Shown piece by piece: positions 17,260-25,901 of a DNA stretch of 64,000 bases (the first letter of the stretch is position 1; each line of letters starts with the position of its first letter). The translations under genes and the position numbers were made by a program. The stretch covers positions 22,498 through 86,497 of the forward strand of contig JAEXNT010000022.1 in assembly GCA_023439545.1 (NCBI GenBank). Reading direction: 5' to 3'. The notes beneath the pieces were generated by a model, which was given only the letters and a program-made list of their open reading frames with translations, was not told where the DNA came from and searched no databases. The stretch is from Bacillota bacterium (GTDB lineage: Bacteria > Bacillota > Clostridia > Acetivibrionales > DTU013).

Positions 17260-17907
17260 TTAGAATCTGGTGTATCTGCCTTCGATCTTACCTATTATGT
17301 TTACTTCTTCAGCAGAAAAACGAACCTTGTCAATAATGCTGGAATCGGCTTTCAGAGTAAGTGTTCCGTCGCTGTCAGGATAATAATACCTTAGCAGGGA
17401 GCGGTTTTCATAAAATACCAGAACTATATCTCCCGCTTTTGGTTCTGCCGAAGAATTTACGAGTATAAGGTCATTGGCTCCGAAACCGCTTTCCGCCAGT
17501 CCATCGACCGGTGATTCGAACAGGAAGTATCCATTGTCTTCAGTTACAAAATCCGGTGAGAAGGGATGATATTTCTCGATATTATAAATGCTTGTCAGGT
17601 CGGAGATGTTTCGTTTGCTGATCTTCTTGATTTCAGGTATATAAGCCGGCTTAACATACATTTGGTCGTCGGTGGATACCAACTGGATAGATCTTGCTGC
17701 TCCGAGCTGCCTTTTGATCACTCCCTTTTGCTCAAGTCGGTTTAGGATTCCCTGTACTGCTCCGGGCGTTTTTTCGCCTACCAATTCTCCTATTTCGCGT
17801 ACTGTCGGGGGTATCCCGTTCTGATTGATATAGGTTTCGATTGCTGTGTAGACCTTTTTCTGTTTTGCGGTCAAGCTGTTGAAGTTTGATAGCATTTTTT
17901 TAATCAT
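17260..17907 (-). CDS. LexA paralogue lacking the self-cleavage residues
   Basis: A 215-residue protein with a LexA-type winged helix (about residues 12-75, PPTVREIGELVG and GILNRLEQKGVIKR) and a C-terminal S24/LexA-like domain (about 85-212). In active LexA the nucleophile is Ser in GDSM and the base is Lys in VKR. Here the matching places read VDGL (Gly136) and LLR (Leu172), and the Ala-Gly cleavage region reads KKISKRN. Thus DNA binding and dimerisation may persist but RecA-stimulated cleavage should not. AAGG lies directly against the first ATG, so the start four codons in (17895) may be the real one. It is divergent from the cyanophycin cluster, which it may regulate; that link is inferred. 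Confidence 0.85.
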   Translation of the reverse strand: MIKKMLSNFNSLTAKQKKVYTAIETYINQNGIPPTVREIGELVGEKTPGAVQGILNRLEQKGVIKRQLGAARSIQLVSTDDQMYVKPAYIPEIKKISKRNISDLTSIYNIEKYHPFSPDFVTEDNGYFLFESPVDGLAESGFGANDLILVNSSAEPKAGDIVLVFYENRSLLRYYYPDSDGTLTLKADSSIIDKVRFSAEEVNIIGKIEGRYTRF

Positions 17908-18152
17908 CCTTTGAAATAAATTACTTTACATAAAACAAACATAAACCAGTTTAGCAGAATAAATATAAATATTCAAATTAAATAATGTAATCATTGTAAG
18001 AAAAAAACATCATATTGTAATTACAAAATGACGTATACATGCCTATAGACGTAGAATGACAGTATATTGCTTCAGATCAAACAAAAATGTATATCGTTTT
18101 TTTTACTGTAAAAAATAATATATTGAAACAATGATAGGAGTATGCGGTTAAT
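17908..18152. promoter_or_regulatory. Divergent promoter region with TGTAA motifs
   Basis: An AT-rich 245-bp gap between the LexA paralogue and the cyanophycin cluster. It holds the perfect palindrome TTGTAATTACAA (18015-18026) and two further TGTAA motifs nine bases apart (17986-17990, 17995-17999), which could be an operator used by the LexA paralogue for both directions. Confidence 0.45.
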
Positions 18153-19280
18153 ATGTTCAAACTGCTGAAGAATGTCGAATGCTATGCGCCCCGGTATCTG
18201 GGCGTCAACGATATTTTGATCGCATTCGGCAAAATAGCATTGATAGCGCCGGATATTAAGGAAGGACAGCTTAAATTTTCAGAGGTGGTCGAATGCAAAG
18301 GTAAAATAGCATGCCCGGGATTCATGGATCAACATGTGCATATTACCGGGGGAGGCGGAGAACAAGGCCCTCAAAGTATATTGGATCCTATATGCTGGGA
18401 TAAACTGGCTTCCGCAGGGACAACCACCGTAGTAGGACTTCTGGGTTTTGACGGATTGGACAAAAGCATACCCAATCTTCTCATGAAAGCGCGACAGTTG
18501 GAATATGAGGGATTGTCCACCTATATCTATACCGGTTATTATGGCCTGCCGACAGTAACGGCAACGGGCAGCGTGCTTAATGATATCGCATTCATAGAAA
18601 AGATTATAGGTGTAGGAGAAATCGCAATATCGGATTACAGGTCTTCCTACCCGTCAATACGTGAACTCGTGGAATTGTCCCATGAAGTTCTTACAGGAGG
18701 ACTGCTCGGAGGTAAGGCCGGAGTGGTCCATTTCCATTTGGGGGACGGTAGCTCCGGGCTCCAGCCGCTGTTCGACCTGCTCGAATCGACAGATTTCCCC
18801 GTATCCATGTTCGTTCCTACCCATCTTAACAGAAATGGTCCTTTATTCACTCAGGCTGTTCGGTTCCATGAAAATGGAGGAATTATTGATCTGACTGCTG
18901 GAGAAAATACAAAGGCTGGCAGGAGCGTGCCGGAATGCCTGTGCGAACTGCTTGCGACAAAAGGCGGCCTCGAAAGGGTAACCGTTTCCTCGGACGGTAA
19001 TGCGAGCGGCGCAGGCGAGCACCACGACGAGGTCGGCAGCGTTATGTCATTGTATAACGATATCAGAACGGCTGTAAAGGCATACGGGGTTCCTTTATGC
19101 GAAGCCCTGAGGGTCGTAACGGAAAACGTTGCAAAAGTCCTTAAGCTTGAAACCAAGGGCAAACTGGAGGTTGGGCGTGATGCCGACATTTTATTGATAG
19201 ACAGGGATTCATTTATGCCGGACAGGCTCTATGGTTGCGGAGAGCTGCTGCTTGAGGGCGGCAGACCGGTTCGGAAGTAG
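18153..19280 (+). CDS. iadA: Isoaspartyl dipeptidase
   Basis: A 375-residue amidohydrolase-superfamily enzyme that cleaves beta-aspartyl dipeptides. Metal ligands DQHVH, the GGGGEQGP loop, the carboxylated-lysine stretch GGKAGVVHFHLGDG and the late Asp in SSDGNASGAGEH are visible. The ATG has TAGGAG about 12 bases ahead. It heads a run with cyanophycinase and cyanophycin synthetase; cyanophycinase releases beta-Asp-Arg dipeptides, which this enzyme can split to free Asp and Arg, so the cluster can both make and fully use the polymer. Confidence 0.93.
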   Translation: MFKLLKNVECYAPRYLGVNDILIAFGKIALIAPDIKEGQLKFSEVVECKGKIACPGFMDQHVHITGGGGEQGPQSILDPICWDKLASAGTTTVVGLLGFDGLDKSIPNLLMKARQLEYEGLSTYIYTGYYGLPTVTATGSVLNDIAFIEKIIGVGEIAISDYRSSYPSIRELVELSHEVLTGGLLGGKAGVVHFHLGDGSSGLQPLFDLLESTDFPVSMFVPTHLNRNGPLFTQAVRFHENGGIIDLTAGENTKAGRSVPECLCELLATKGGLERVTVSSDGNASGAGEHHDEVGSVMSLYNDIRTAVKAYGVPLCEALRVVTENVAKVLKLETKGKLEVGRDADILLIDRDSFMPDRLYGCGELLLEGGRPVRK

Positions 19281-19291
19281 GCGGAGGTATT

Positions 19292-19336
19292 ATGTATTCT
19301 CACGAATTGGATGTATATACGCGGCAATGTCAATAA
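19292..19336 (+). CDS. Possible 14-residue ORF between iadA and the membrane gene
   Basis: GCGGAGG is followed four bases later by an ATG opening a 14-codon frame (MYSHELDVYTRQCQ). It could be translated, a leader, or chance; there is no second line of support. Confidence 0.2.
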   Translation: MYSHELDVYTRQCQ

Positions 19337-19360
19337 AGAATAAATCATGAGGTGAACCAG

Positions 19361-19633
19361 ATGGATTATTCCTATAGTAACAGCAGTACCGGCAAGCCGG
19401 GTGCGGCGGGTAAAATACTCCTTCTTTTGATCGGGTGGCTCACGGCTGCTTTATCGCTGATAAGATACCCTTATTTTTTCGGCGTCATCGCTGTAATAAT
19501 GGGCATAACGGCCAGTAAAAACGGCAGCAGGGCAGGATTGACGCTTATACTGGCAAGCATCCTGTTCATTGCGACAGGCCTGATCTTCAATGAAATTTTC
19601 TTCAGCTGTCTAAAAAAAGTAATAGGTATATAA
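19361..19633 (+). CDS. Small membrane protein in the cyanophycin cluster
   Basis: A 90-residue protein starting at an ATG seven bases after GAGGTGA. A polar N-terminus of about 18 residues is followed by about three hydrophobic helices (AGKILLLLIGWLTAALSLI, FFGVIAVIMGITAS, AGLTLILASILFIATGLIF). The glycine-rich repeated-helix outline is like DUF4190-type small membrane proteins, but I do not assign a family firmly. It lies between iadA and cphB in the same direction with short gaps, so it is probably co-transcribed; a function in cyanophycin use is not shown. Confidence 0.7.
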   Translation: MDYSYSNSSTGKPGAAGKILLLLIGWLTAALSLIRYPYFFGVIAVIMGITASKNGSRAGLTLILASILFIATGLIFNEIFFSCLKKVIGI

Positions 19634-19645
19634 GGATAATAATCG

Positions 19646-20455
19646 GTGAACGAAATGAATATGGGGAACTTGATCATTATAGGCGGCGCTGAGGATAAGG
19701 CGGGAGAGTGTACCATACTGAAAACATTTGTTACGCTTTCAGGCGCAGCCGGAGGAAAGCTGACCGTCATTACGACCGCTACCGAAATGCCCGACGAGGC
19801 GGGGAACCAGTATAAAACACTGTTTACTGCCCTGGGCGCGCATTTTACGAGTATCTTGAACGTCAATACCCGGGATGACGCGGATCTGGATGTCAACGCG
19901 AAGCTGCTCTCCGAATCCAGCGGAATATTCTTTACCGGAGGAGATCAACTCAGAATCACAAGCATATTAGGCGGAACAAAGATATATACTGCGCTCCATA
20001 ACGCGTACAAAGCCGGAGCGACTATTGCCGGAACCAGTGCCGGAGCTTCAGCCATGAGCAGGACTATGATCGTCGACGGAAACAATAACGATCCTGCAAG
20101 GAAATGTACACTTAAAATGGCGCCGGGTCTCGGGCTTCTCGAAAGAGTGCTGATAGACCAGCATTTTCACCAAAGGGGTAGAATCGGAAGGCTTTTGTGC
20201 GGCGTGGCGGAGAATCCGTCGATCCTCGGTGTAGGTATCGATGAGGATACTGCCGTCAGGGTGTTTCCGGACGACCACTTTGAGGTTATCGGGAGCAATT
20301 CCGTAACTGTGGTTGACGGACGCAATATAAAGAGTTCGAACGTATCTGAATTGAAGCCGGATGAAAATCTGGCCATAGCTAATGTAGTCCTGCATGTCCT
20401 GCCGGCCGGTTACGGCTACAATCTTTCGAGCAGGGAAGTCATGCGGCTGCACTAA
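19646..20455 (+). CDS. cphB: Cyanophycinase
   Basis: A 269-residue serine peptidase of family S51 that degrades cyanophycin (multi-L-arginyl-poly-L-aspartate) to beta-Asp-Arg dipeptides inside the cell. The nucleophile elbow GTSAGASAMS has its Ser near residue 131, and the family signature DQHFHQRGRIGRLL is intact. The GTG start has AAGGA nine bases ahead; an ATG three codons later is an alternative. It lacks a signal peptide, so it is the intracellular type. Its stop overlaps an ATG of the cphA frame, pointing to coupled expression. Confidence 0.94.
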   Translation: MNEMNMGNLIIIGGAEDKAGECTILKTFVTLSGAAGGKLTVITTATEMPDEAGNQYKTLFTALGAHFTSILNVNTRDDADLDVNAKLLSESSGIFFTGGDQLRITSILGGTKIYTALHNAYKAGATIAGTSAGASAMSRTMIVDGNNNDPARKCTLKMAPGLGLLERVLIDQHFHQRGRIGRLLCGVAENPSILGVGIDEDTAVRVFPDDHFEVIGSNSVTVVDGRNIKSSNVSELKPDENLAIANVVLHVLPAGYGYNLSSREVMRLH

Positions 20456-20469
20456 TGGGAGGAAACTTT

Positions 20470-23133
20470 GTGGATATACATCAAATACAGCCATTCAAGG
20501 GAAAGAACATTTACAGTCTCAAACCGGTAATAAAGGCTGTTATAGGACTGGGAGAATTGTATGATACACCGACGAAAGATATCTATATGTTCAACGAACG
20601 GCTCCTGACAATGCTGCCCGGCCTTGGCAGCCATGTGTGCGGGGTCGGCTACGAAGGCGGCTTTGCAGACAGGCTTAGGGAGGGGACTTATCTTACCCAT
20701 GTGACGGAACACATGGTGCTCGAATTACAGAACATGATGGGATACCGGGTGAATTATGGCAAGAGCAGGGTAACTGAGAATCAGTCCGTTTACTATATGA
20801 TATTCGAGTACAGGAACGAGAAATTTGCGATCGAATGCCTGCTTGCGGCAGTCAATATGGTAAATTCCCTTATAGAAGGAAAGCTGCCCGATTTCGATAA
20901 AATATCGAAGGAACTGTCCAGGATGGCCGCGGAATCGGACCTGGGCACAAGCACAGGCGCGATTTACACGGAAGCGGTCAAAAGGAACATACCTGTCCGT
21001 TGTCTTGAGCACTCCAGCATTCTGCAGCTCGGCGTCGGCAAATATACCCGCTATCTTGAAGCTTCGCTGACGGACAGCTCCGGCTGTGTATCGGTTGACC
21101 TGGCAGGCAATAAGCATCTTACAAAACGAATACTTTCAGAAGCTGGAATACCTGTACCATACGGGGATATAGCGTACACTCCCGGCTCGGCAGCCGCAGT
21201 AGCGTCCTGCATCGGATATCCCGTGGTTGTAAAACCATATGACGCCAACCAGGGTAAGGGAGTTTTCACTAACATCCGTGAACCGAGGGAGCTCGAAGAG
21301 GCATTCCGGACGGCAGTGCAGTACAGCCGGGCTGTCATAGTGGAAAAGTACATCCCCGGCGGGGATTACAGGCTGCTTGTTATAGACGGAAAGCTGGCGG
21401 CAGCGGCAGAGCGGAAGCCGCCCGTTGTGATCGGGGATGGGACCAGCACCATTAGGCAGCTGGTCGAAAAAGAGAACGAAAATCCGCTGCGTGGCTCGGA
21501 CCACGAGAAACCTCTGACTTATATCAAGATCGATGAAATGTCAAAGCAGGTTCTGGGTAAATCCGGCTATAATGAAAACAGCATACCGGAGAAAGCCTCC
21601 AGGGTGCTTTTGAGATACAACGGGAACCTCAGTACGGGAGGCACGGCCCGGGATTGTACCGGGGAGGTCCACCCCGCCATCGCCGAGCTTGCGGTCAAAG
21701 CGGCTGCATTGATGAACCTCGATGTAGCCGGGATAGATATTACGTGCGAAGATATTTCAGAGCCGCTTACGCCGAAAAACGGTGCATTGATTGAAGTAAA
21801 CGCCGCCCCCGGTCTGCGAATGCATATTTATCCTACGGAAGGAAAATCACGCAATGTTGCGGGAAATATACTCGATATGCTTTATCCGGCCGGCACTCCC
21901 TGCAGCATACCCATAGTATCCGTTACCGGTACGAACGGAAAGACCACTGTGACAAGGATGATTGCGCATACCCTGGCTTTGACAGGCAAGGTAACCGGCA
22001 TGACTTCTACCAGCGGCATCTATGTGGGCGGTGAATGCGTATTGAAAGGGGACAATACCGGGGCGATGAGCGCGGCAAGAGTCCTGCGTGATCAGAGGGT
22101 CGAAGCTGCCGTTCTCGAGACCGCGAGAGGCGGTATCATAAAACGAGGCCTCGGGTACGATATCGCCGACGTAGGAGTTATCACGAATATCAGCGAGGAT
22201 CATATAGGACTAGACGGTATAAATACGATTGAAGAGCTCGCCAAGGTCAAAGCGCTTGTAATAGAAGCGGTTAAGGCTGAAGGCGCCGCCATTCTCAATG
22301 CCGACGATAAAATGACGCCCTGGCTCCTTAAGAGGGCCAAGTGCAAGCCTCTCCTTTTTTCCTGCAATTGTGAAAATCTGCTCTTAAAAAAGGAAATTGA
22401 GTCAGGTCATCGCGTAGTTTATAAAAAGGACAATTCCATCTGTTCCTTTGTCAACGGAAGGGAGACATTGATTGCGAGGGTGGATGAGATACCGGTCACA
22501 TATAACGGAAAGGCTGCCTGCAATATAGAAAATTCTCTTGCGGCAGCAGCTTCTCTGCTTGCGCTGGAAATCCCGGAAGCTGTTATCAGGAAGGGCTTAA
22601 TGGATTTCAGGCCGGACGTCAGGTCGAACCCGGGCCGTTTCAACCAATTTGAAATGGGCGGGTTTACAGTAATGCTTGACTACGGCCATAATCCGGCCGG
22701 ATACAGGGCGGTTGCCGACTTTATACATTCGATCGACGCCGCGGGTTATACTGGAGTAATTGGAATGCCGGGCGACAGGATGAATGAGAGCATACAGGAA
22801 GTCGGCAGGTTTTGCGGAAGGAACTTCGATAAAATATTTATAAAAGAGGATAACGACCTTCGTGGACGAAATGCCGGAGAGGTCGCGGATATGCTTTACA
22901 ATTCCGTTCTAACCGCAGGCTTGGAGGCAGGAAAGGTTAGTATTATCTATTCTGAGGAAAAAGCGCTGGAGACCGCCATTATGGATGCAAACCAGGGGGA
23001 ATTGGTAGTTATGTTTTATGAAGACCTGGAAGCCGCCCTAAAGGTCATCGATAAATGCAGGCTTATGCTTGCTCAGCGCGCCAACAAGGAGAAATCCGAG
23101 ACGCCTGCCCTTCGGGAATCGGCGGTGGGTTGA
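20470..23133 (+). CDS. cphA: Cyanophycin synthetase
   Basis: An 887-residue enzyme that builds cyanophycin by alternately adding Asp to the backbone and Arg to its side chain. Three parts are seen: the N-terminal domain with LTHVTEHMVLELQ (about residue 85), an ATP-grasp domain (about 200-475; VVKPYDANQGKGV, then IEVNAAPGLRMH), and a Mur-ligase-like domain (about 480-870) with P-loop VTGTNGKTT near 490. I choose this GTG because GGGAGG (20457-20462) is seven bases ahead; an ATG at 20455 overlaps the cphB stop but has no good site. The length fits the usual 870-900 residues. A palindromic repeat follows. Confidence 0.95.
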   Translation: MDIHQIQPFKGKNIYSLKPVIKAVIGLGELYDTPTKDIYMFNERLLTMLPGLGSHVCGVGYEGGFADRLREGTYLTHVTEHMVLELQNMMGYRVNYGKSRVTENQSVYYMIFEYRNEKFAIECLLAAVNMVNSLIEGKLPDFDKISKELSRMAAESDLGTSTGAIYTEAVKRNIPVRCLEHSSILQLGVGKYTRYLEASLTDSSGCVSVDLAGNKHLTKRILSEAGIPVPYGDIAYTPGSAAAVASCIGYPVVVKPYDANQGKGVFTNIREPRELEEAFRTAVQYSRAVIVEKYIPGGDYRLLVIDGKLAAAAERKPPVVIGDGTSTIRQLVEKENENPLRGSDHEKPLTYIKIDEMSKQVLGKSGYNENSIPEKASRVLLRYNGNLSTGGTARDCTGEVHPAIAELAVKAAALMNLDVAGIDITCEDISEPLTPKNGALIEVNAAPGLRMHIYPTEGKSRNVAGNILDMLYPAGTPCSIPIVSVTGTNGKTTVTRMIAHTLALTGKVTGMTSTSGIYVGGECVLKGDNTGAMSAARVLRDQRVEAAVLETARGGIIKRGLGYDIADVGVITNISEDHIGLDGINTIEELAKVKALVIEAVKAEGAAILNADDKMTPWLLKRAKCKPLLFSCNCENLLLKKEIESGHRVVYKKDNSICSFVNGRETLIARVDEIPVTYNGKAACNIENSLAAAASLLALEIPEAVIRKGLMDFRPDVRSNPGRFNQFEMGGFTVMLDYGHNPAGYRAVADFIHSIDAAGYTGVIGMPGDRMNESIQEVGRFCGRNFDKIFIKEDNDLRGRNAGEVADMLYNSVLTAGLEAGKVSIIYSEEKALETAIMDANQGELVVMFYEDLEAALKVIDKCRLMLAQRANKEKSETPALRESAVG

Positions 23134-23141
23134 ACTACAGG

Positions 23142-23215
23142 GTGAAACGCAGGGACGGTTCTTTTGTTTCATTCTACTGACAGAATGAAACAAAAGAACC
23201 GTCCCCCTGTTTCGC
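23142..23215 (+). repeat. Palindromic repeat family A, copy 2
   Basis: An almost perfect inverted repeat with arms of about 33 bases around a five-base loop. It carries GAAACAAAAGAACCGTCCC, as in the copy at 17187-17252. It lies between the convergent ends of cphA and the zinc-ribbon gene and could act as a two-way terminator. Confidence 0.88.
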
Positions 23216-23219
23216 TTAA

Positions 23220-23705
23220 TTACAGCCTCGTACCACAGTTGGTGCAGAACGCAGAACCGGTTGCCAGAGTCGAACCGCAGGATGGACATGTCATATTTGA
23301 CGCGGCCGGAGTTTCGGGGGCTTCCGGCTGAATCGGCGCCTGCGGGATTTCATTTCTTGCTCCGCATTTCGAGCAGAAAAGCTGAGTCTTTTCCATATCG
23401 GTTCCGCAAGCTATACATGTCTTTGTGCCCTTAACCTCGGCGATTTTTTCCCTGAGAGACTTTATGTTCTGTTCGTGTACGGTAATCGCCTCACAGGCGT
23501 CTTTTATGTAATCATCTGCTGCGCCCGACTGACAGAAATTTTCGTAAACCGATTTGCCTATCTGCGCATAAAGCTTCTGTATTTTGTCTTCCTCGGAGTT
23601 GATATTTACATTGAGCTTGGTGATCTCTACGAGTTCGCCCGATTTTTTGGCCGCTGCCTGTGCGGCTTCACCGACCCTCTTGCCAAGGTTTTCCAAGAAT
23701 GCCAT
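23220..23705 (-). CDS. Zinc-ribbon protein with coiled-coil N-terminus
   Basis: A 161-residue protein; I start it at the ATG eight bases after GGGAGG (MAFLENLGKRVGEA), not at the longer upstream reading. The first 90 residues are helical and charged (GEAAQAAAKKSGELVEITKLN..., then EQNIKSLREKIAEVKG). Two CxxC...CxxC zinc ribbons follow (CIACGTDMEKTQLFCSKCG and CPSCGSTLATGSAFCTNCG), joined by a Pro/Ala linker. Such proteins are common and little studied in Clostridia; no function is assigned. It is convergent with cphA. Confidence 0.8.
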   Translation of the reverse strand: MAFLENLGKRVGEAAQAAAKKSGELVEITKLNVNINSEEDKIQKLYAQIGKSVYENFCQSGAADDYIKDACEAITVHEQNIKSLREKIAEVKGTKTCIACGTDMEKTQLFCSKCGARNEIPQAPIQPEAPETPAASNMTCPSCGSTLATGSAFCTNCGTRL

Positions 23706-23918
23706 TTCCATGACCTCCCATTCCGATTTAGATTTTATTTGTTTATATAATCCAATTATATAATAGTTATACAAACATTATATTTAATATACCCGCTATA
23801 TTCAATAGAAGATTGCAGATTAAGGCACAGAGCCACATCATACGAATAAAAACCGATCGATTGCCGAAACTAAACTATATCAAAACTAAAATATAATGAT
23901 CCTGGAGGTATAAAATCT

Positions 23919-24482
23919 ATGCAATTGGCATCACATGAGGCTTATGTCCTGAATGAACTTACTTTGAGCTGTGTCAATTCGATCACGAACATGGCGCTTT
24001 TCATCAGCCAGGCAAAGGACCCTGAACTGAAATCCTTGCTGCAGAAGCATTTCCCGTATCATATCAAGGATTACAACACCAAGGTGGAATATCTGAGCAG
24101 GGGAAGCGGAGCAAAGACCGGTCTTGCCGTTCCGGAATATTCTCATATCATCGATGACTATACGAAGTCCGCTACCAATGTCAAATCCGTAACGCCCAGA
24201 ACCGATGTGCAAACGCTCGACGACCGTGAGATTGCGACTGCTTACATGCTGACCTTGAAGCGGGCCGGCAGGGAATATGCGTGGAATGCTATGGAAGCGA
24301 GCAATCCTGAGATAAGGTCGTTTCTGGAAAGTGCATTTATGATGTGTTCACACCATGCATACGACATCTGGCAATGGATGGTCAAGAAGGGATTTTATCC
24401 GCTGGAAGCAGCGCCTGCCGAGACCTTGGGCACACTTGCAAGCATATATAAAACGGTGGATCAGACTTCGGCCTTGCAGTAA
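23919..24482 (+). CDS. CotF-like spore coat protein
   Basis: A 187-residue protein with two ferritin-like helical regions of the coat F family: LASHEAYVLNELTLSCVNSI near the start and LTLKRAGREYAWNAMEASNPEIRSFLESAFMMCSHHAYDIW near residues 113-155, ending in the family's YDIWQWMVKKGFYP. CotF-type proteins are found in the spore coat and are encoded in many spore formers in several copies. GGAGG is ten bases before the ATG. It stands alone with its own AT-rich upstream region. Confidence 0.86.
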   Translation: MQLASHEAYVLNELTLSCVNSITNMALFISQAKDPELKSLLQKHFPYHIKDYNTKVEYLSRGSGAKTGLAVPEYSHIIDDYTKSATNVKSVTPRTDVQTLDDREIATAYMLTLKRAGREYAWNAMEASNPEIRSFLESAFMMCSHHAYDIWQWMVKKGFYPLEAAPAETLGTLASIYKTVDQTSALQ

Positions 24483-24539
24483 TATTTCAGGCAATACCAT
24501 TTTCAAAGACTTTCTTACCGGCCCTTATTGTATAATAGA

Positions 24540-24566
24540 GAGGCGGCGGGTACTATCTTCCGCCTC
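24540..24566 (+). terminator. Hairpin after the CotF-like gene
   Basis: GAGGCGG pairs with CCGCCTC. No clear T-run follows, so termination is uncertain. A TATAAT precedes it at 24531. Confidence 0.4.
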
Positions 24567-24672
24567 GTTGAAACACAGCCAAGGCTGGTCGATAACATGT
24601 CATCTGCACGCCCATGCATTCTGTGCAAGAAAATTTTTCTACAGCCGAAAAAATTTCTCCGAATCGATATGT

Positions 24673-24715
24673 TATAATAGGATTGAAAGCAAAAGGACGC
24701 TCTTCGGGGCGTCCT
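24673..24715 (+). promoter_or_regulatory. Possible -10 box and leader hairpin of the alcohol dehydrogenase gene
   Basis: TATAAT at 24673-24678 is followed by a hairpin AGGACGC (24694-24700) / GCGTCCT (24709-24715). No convincing -35 box is seen. Confidence 0.4.
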
Positions 24716-24748
24716 GCTTGTAATACATACACGGGAGAGGGACTGAAA

Positions 24749-25849
24749 ATGCAATTCAAATTTCATATGCCGGTAAAAGCATATTTCGGCGAAGGCTGCA
24801 TATCCAAAAACGGCAGCGAGCTTTCAAAATACGGACATAAGGCGATCATTGTCACCGGAGGGCGTTCGGCGAAACTGAGCGGAGCGCTGTCCGACATATG
24901 CGCTGTTTTTGAGCAGCACAATATAGAATACATTATTTATGATAAGGTACGAAACAACCCCACGCTCGACAATGTCAGGGAAGGCGGCGCCATGGCCAGA
25001 CAGTCCGGCGCAGGCTTTGTAGTCGGAATCGGGGGAGGTTCGCCGCTTGACGCGGCTAAAGCGGTTGCAGTACTTGCAGTAAATGATATCGAGCCTGAAC
25101 AGCTCTTTACGAACGATTTTAAGAACAGGCCGCTGCCGATCATAGCGATTCCGACAACGGCAGGCACAGGCAGCGAAGTGACGCCTTATTCGATCCTCAC
25201 AAGGACGGACAAGCAGACCAAAATAAGCTTCGGTACACCCGAGACTTTTCCGGCGATCGCTTTCCTTGATCCGCATTATACGGAAAGCCAACCGCTCGAC
25301 GTAACGGTAAATACGGCTGTGGATGCACTGTCGCATTCAATGGAGGGATATCTCGGCAAAAGAAGGACCGAGGCAACCGATATCCTGGCGCGTGAAGGCA
25401 TAAGGTTGTTCGGCAGCTGCCTCGAATGCTTAAGGAGCGGTAATATCAGCCTTAAGACTCGTGAAGAGCTGCTTTATGCATCGATGCTTGGCGGTATGGT
25501 GATTTCCCATACCGGGACTACCATCGTACACGGTATCGGTTACAATTACACATATTTCAGAGATATACCCCACGGCAAGGCCAATGGTTATCTTATGTCG
25601 GAATACCTGCGGTTCAACTATGAATACGCGAAGGACCGGACAGACGATATTTTGGCGCTGATGGGCCTTGCAAGCGTGGATGAACTTGATGCAGTCCTAA
25701 CGGAACTCATAGGGCAGGCCCCTGTTCTGACCGATGAGGAAATATCCCGTTACGCCGCCATTACTATGACGCAGAGAAGTACTGCAACAAATATCAGACC
25801 TGTGGAGGCGAAGGATATCGAGGGGATGCTAAAGAGACTTCAGAAATGA
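24749..25849 (+). CDS. Iron-containing alcohol dehydrogenase
   Basis: A 366-residue group III (Fe-ADH) dehydrogenase. The start is the ATG after GGGAGAGGG. The NAD-binding GGGSPLDAAK and the TTAGTGSEVTPYSI box are clear. Metal ligands are in VDALSHSMEGYL, GTTIVHGIGY and IPHGKANGYLM. This fits enzymes that reduce aldehydes or oxidise alcohols with NAD(P)H; the substrate (ethanol, butanol, 1,3-propanediol or other) cannot be read from sequence. It appears monocistronic or is followed by the hypothetical gene at 25902, after a small GACAG/CTGTC hairpin. Confidence 0.9.
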   Translation: MQFKFHMPVKAYFGEGCISKNGSELSKYGHKAIIVTGGRSAKLSGALSDICAVFEQHNIEYIIYDKVRNNPTLDNVREGGAMARQSGAGFVVGIGGGSPLDAAKAVAVLAVNDIEPEQLFTNDFKNRPLPIIAIPTTAGTGSEVTPYSILTRTDKQTKISFGTPETFPAIAFLDPHYTESQPLDVTVNTAVDALSHSMEGYLGKRRTEATDILAREGIRLFGSCLECLRSGNISLKTREELLYASMLGGMVISHTGTTIVHGIGYNYTYFRDIPHGKANGYLMSEYLRFNYEYAKDRTDDILALMGLASVDELDAVLTELIGQAPVLTDEEISRYAAITMTQRSTATNIRPVEAKDIEGMLKRLQK

Positions 25850-25901
25850 TGAAAATAAAGGACAGGTCCTGTCTCTTTAAGTTGTGTTTGGAGGTGAAAG
25901 T

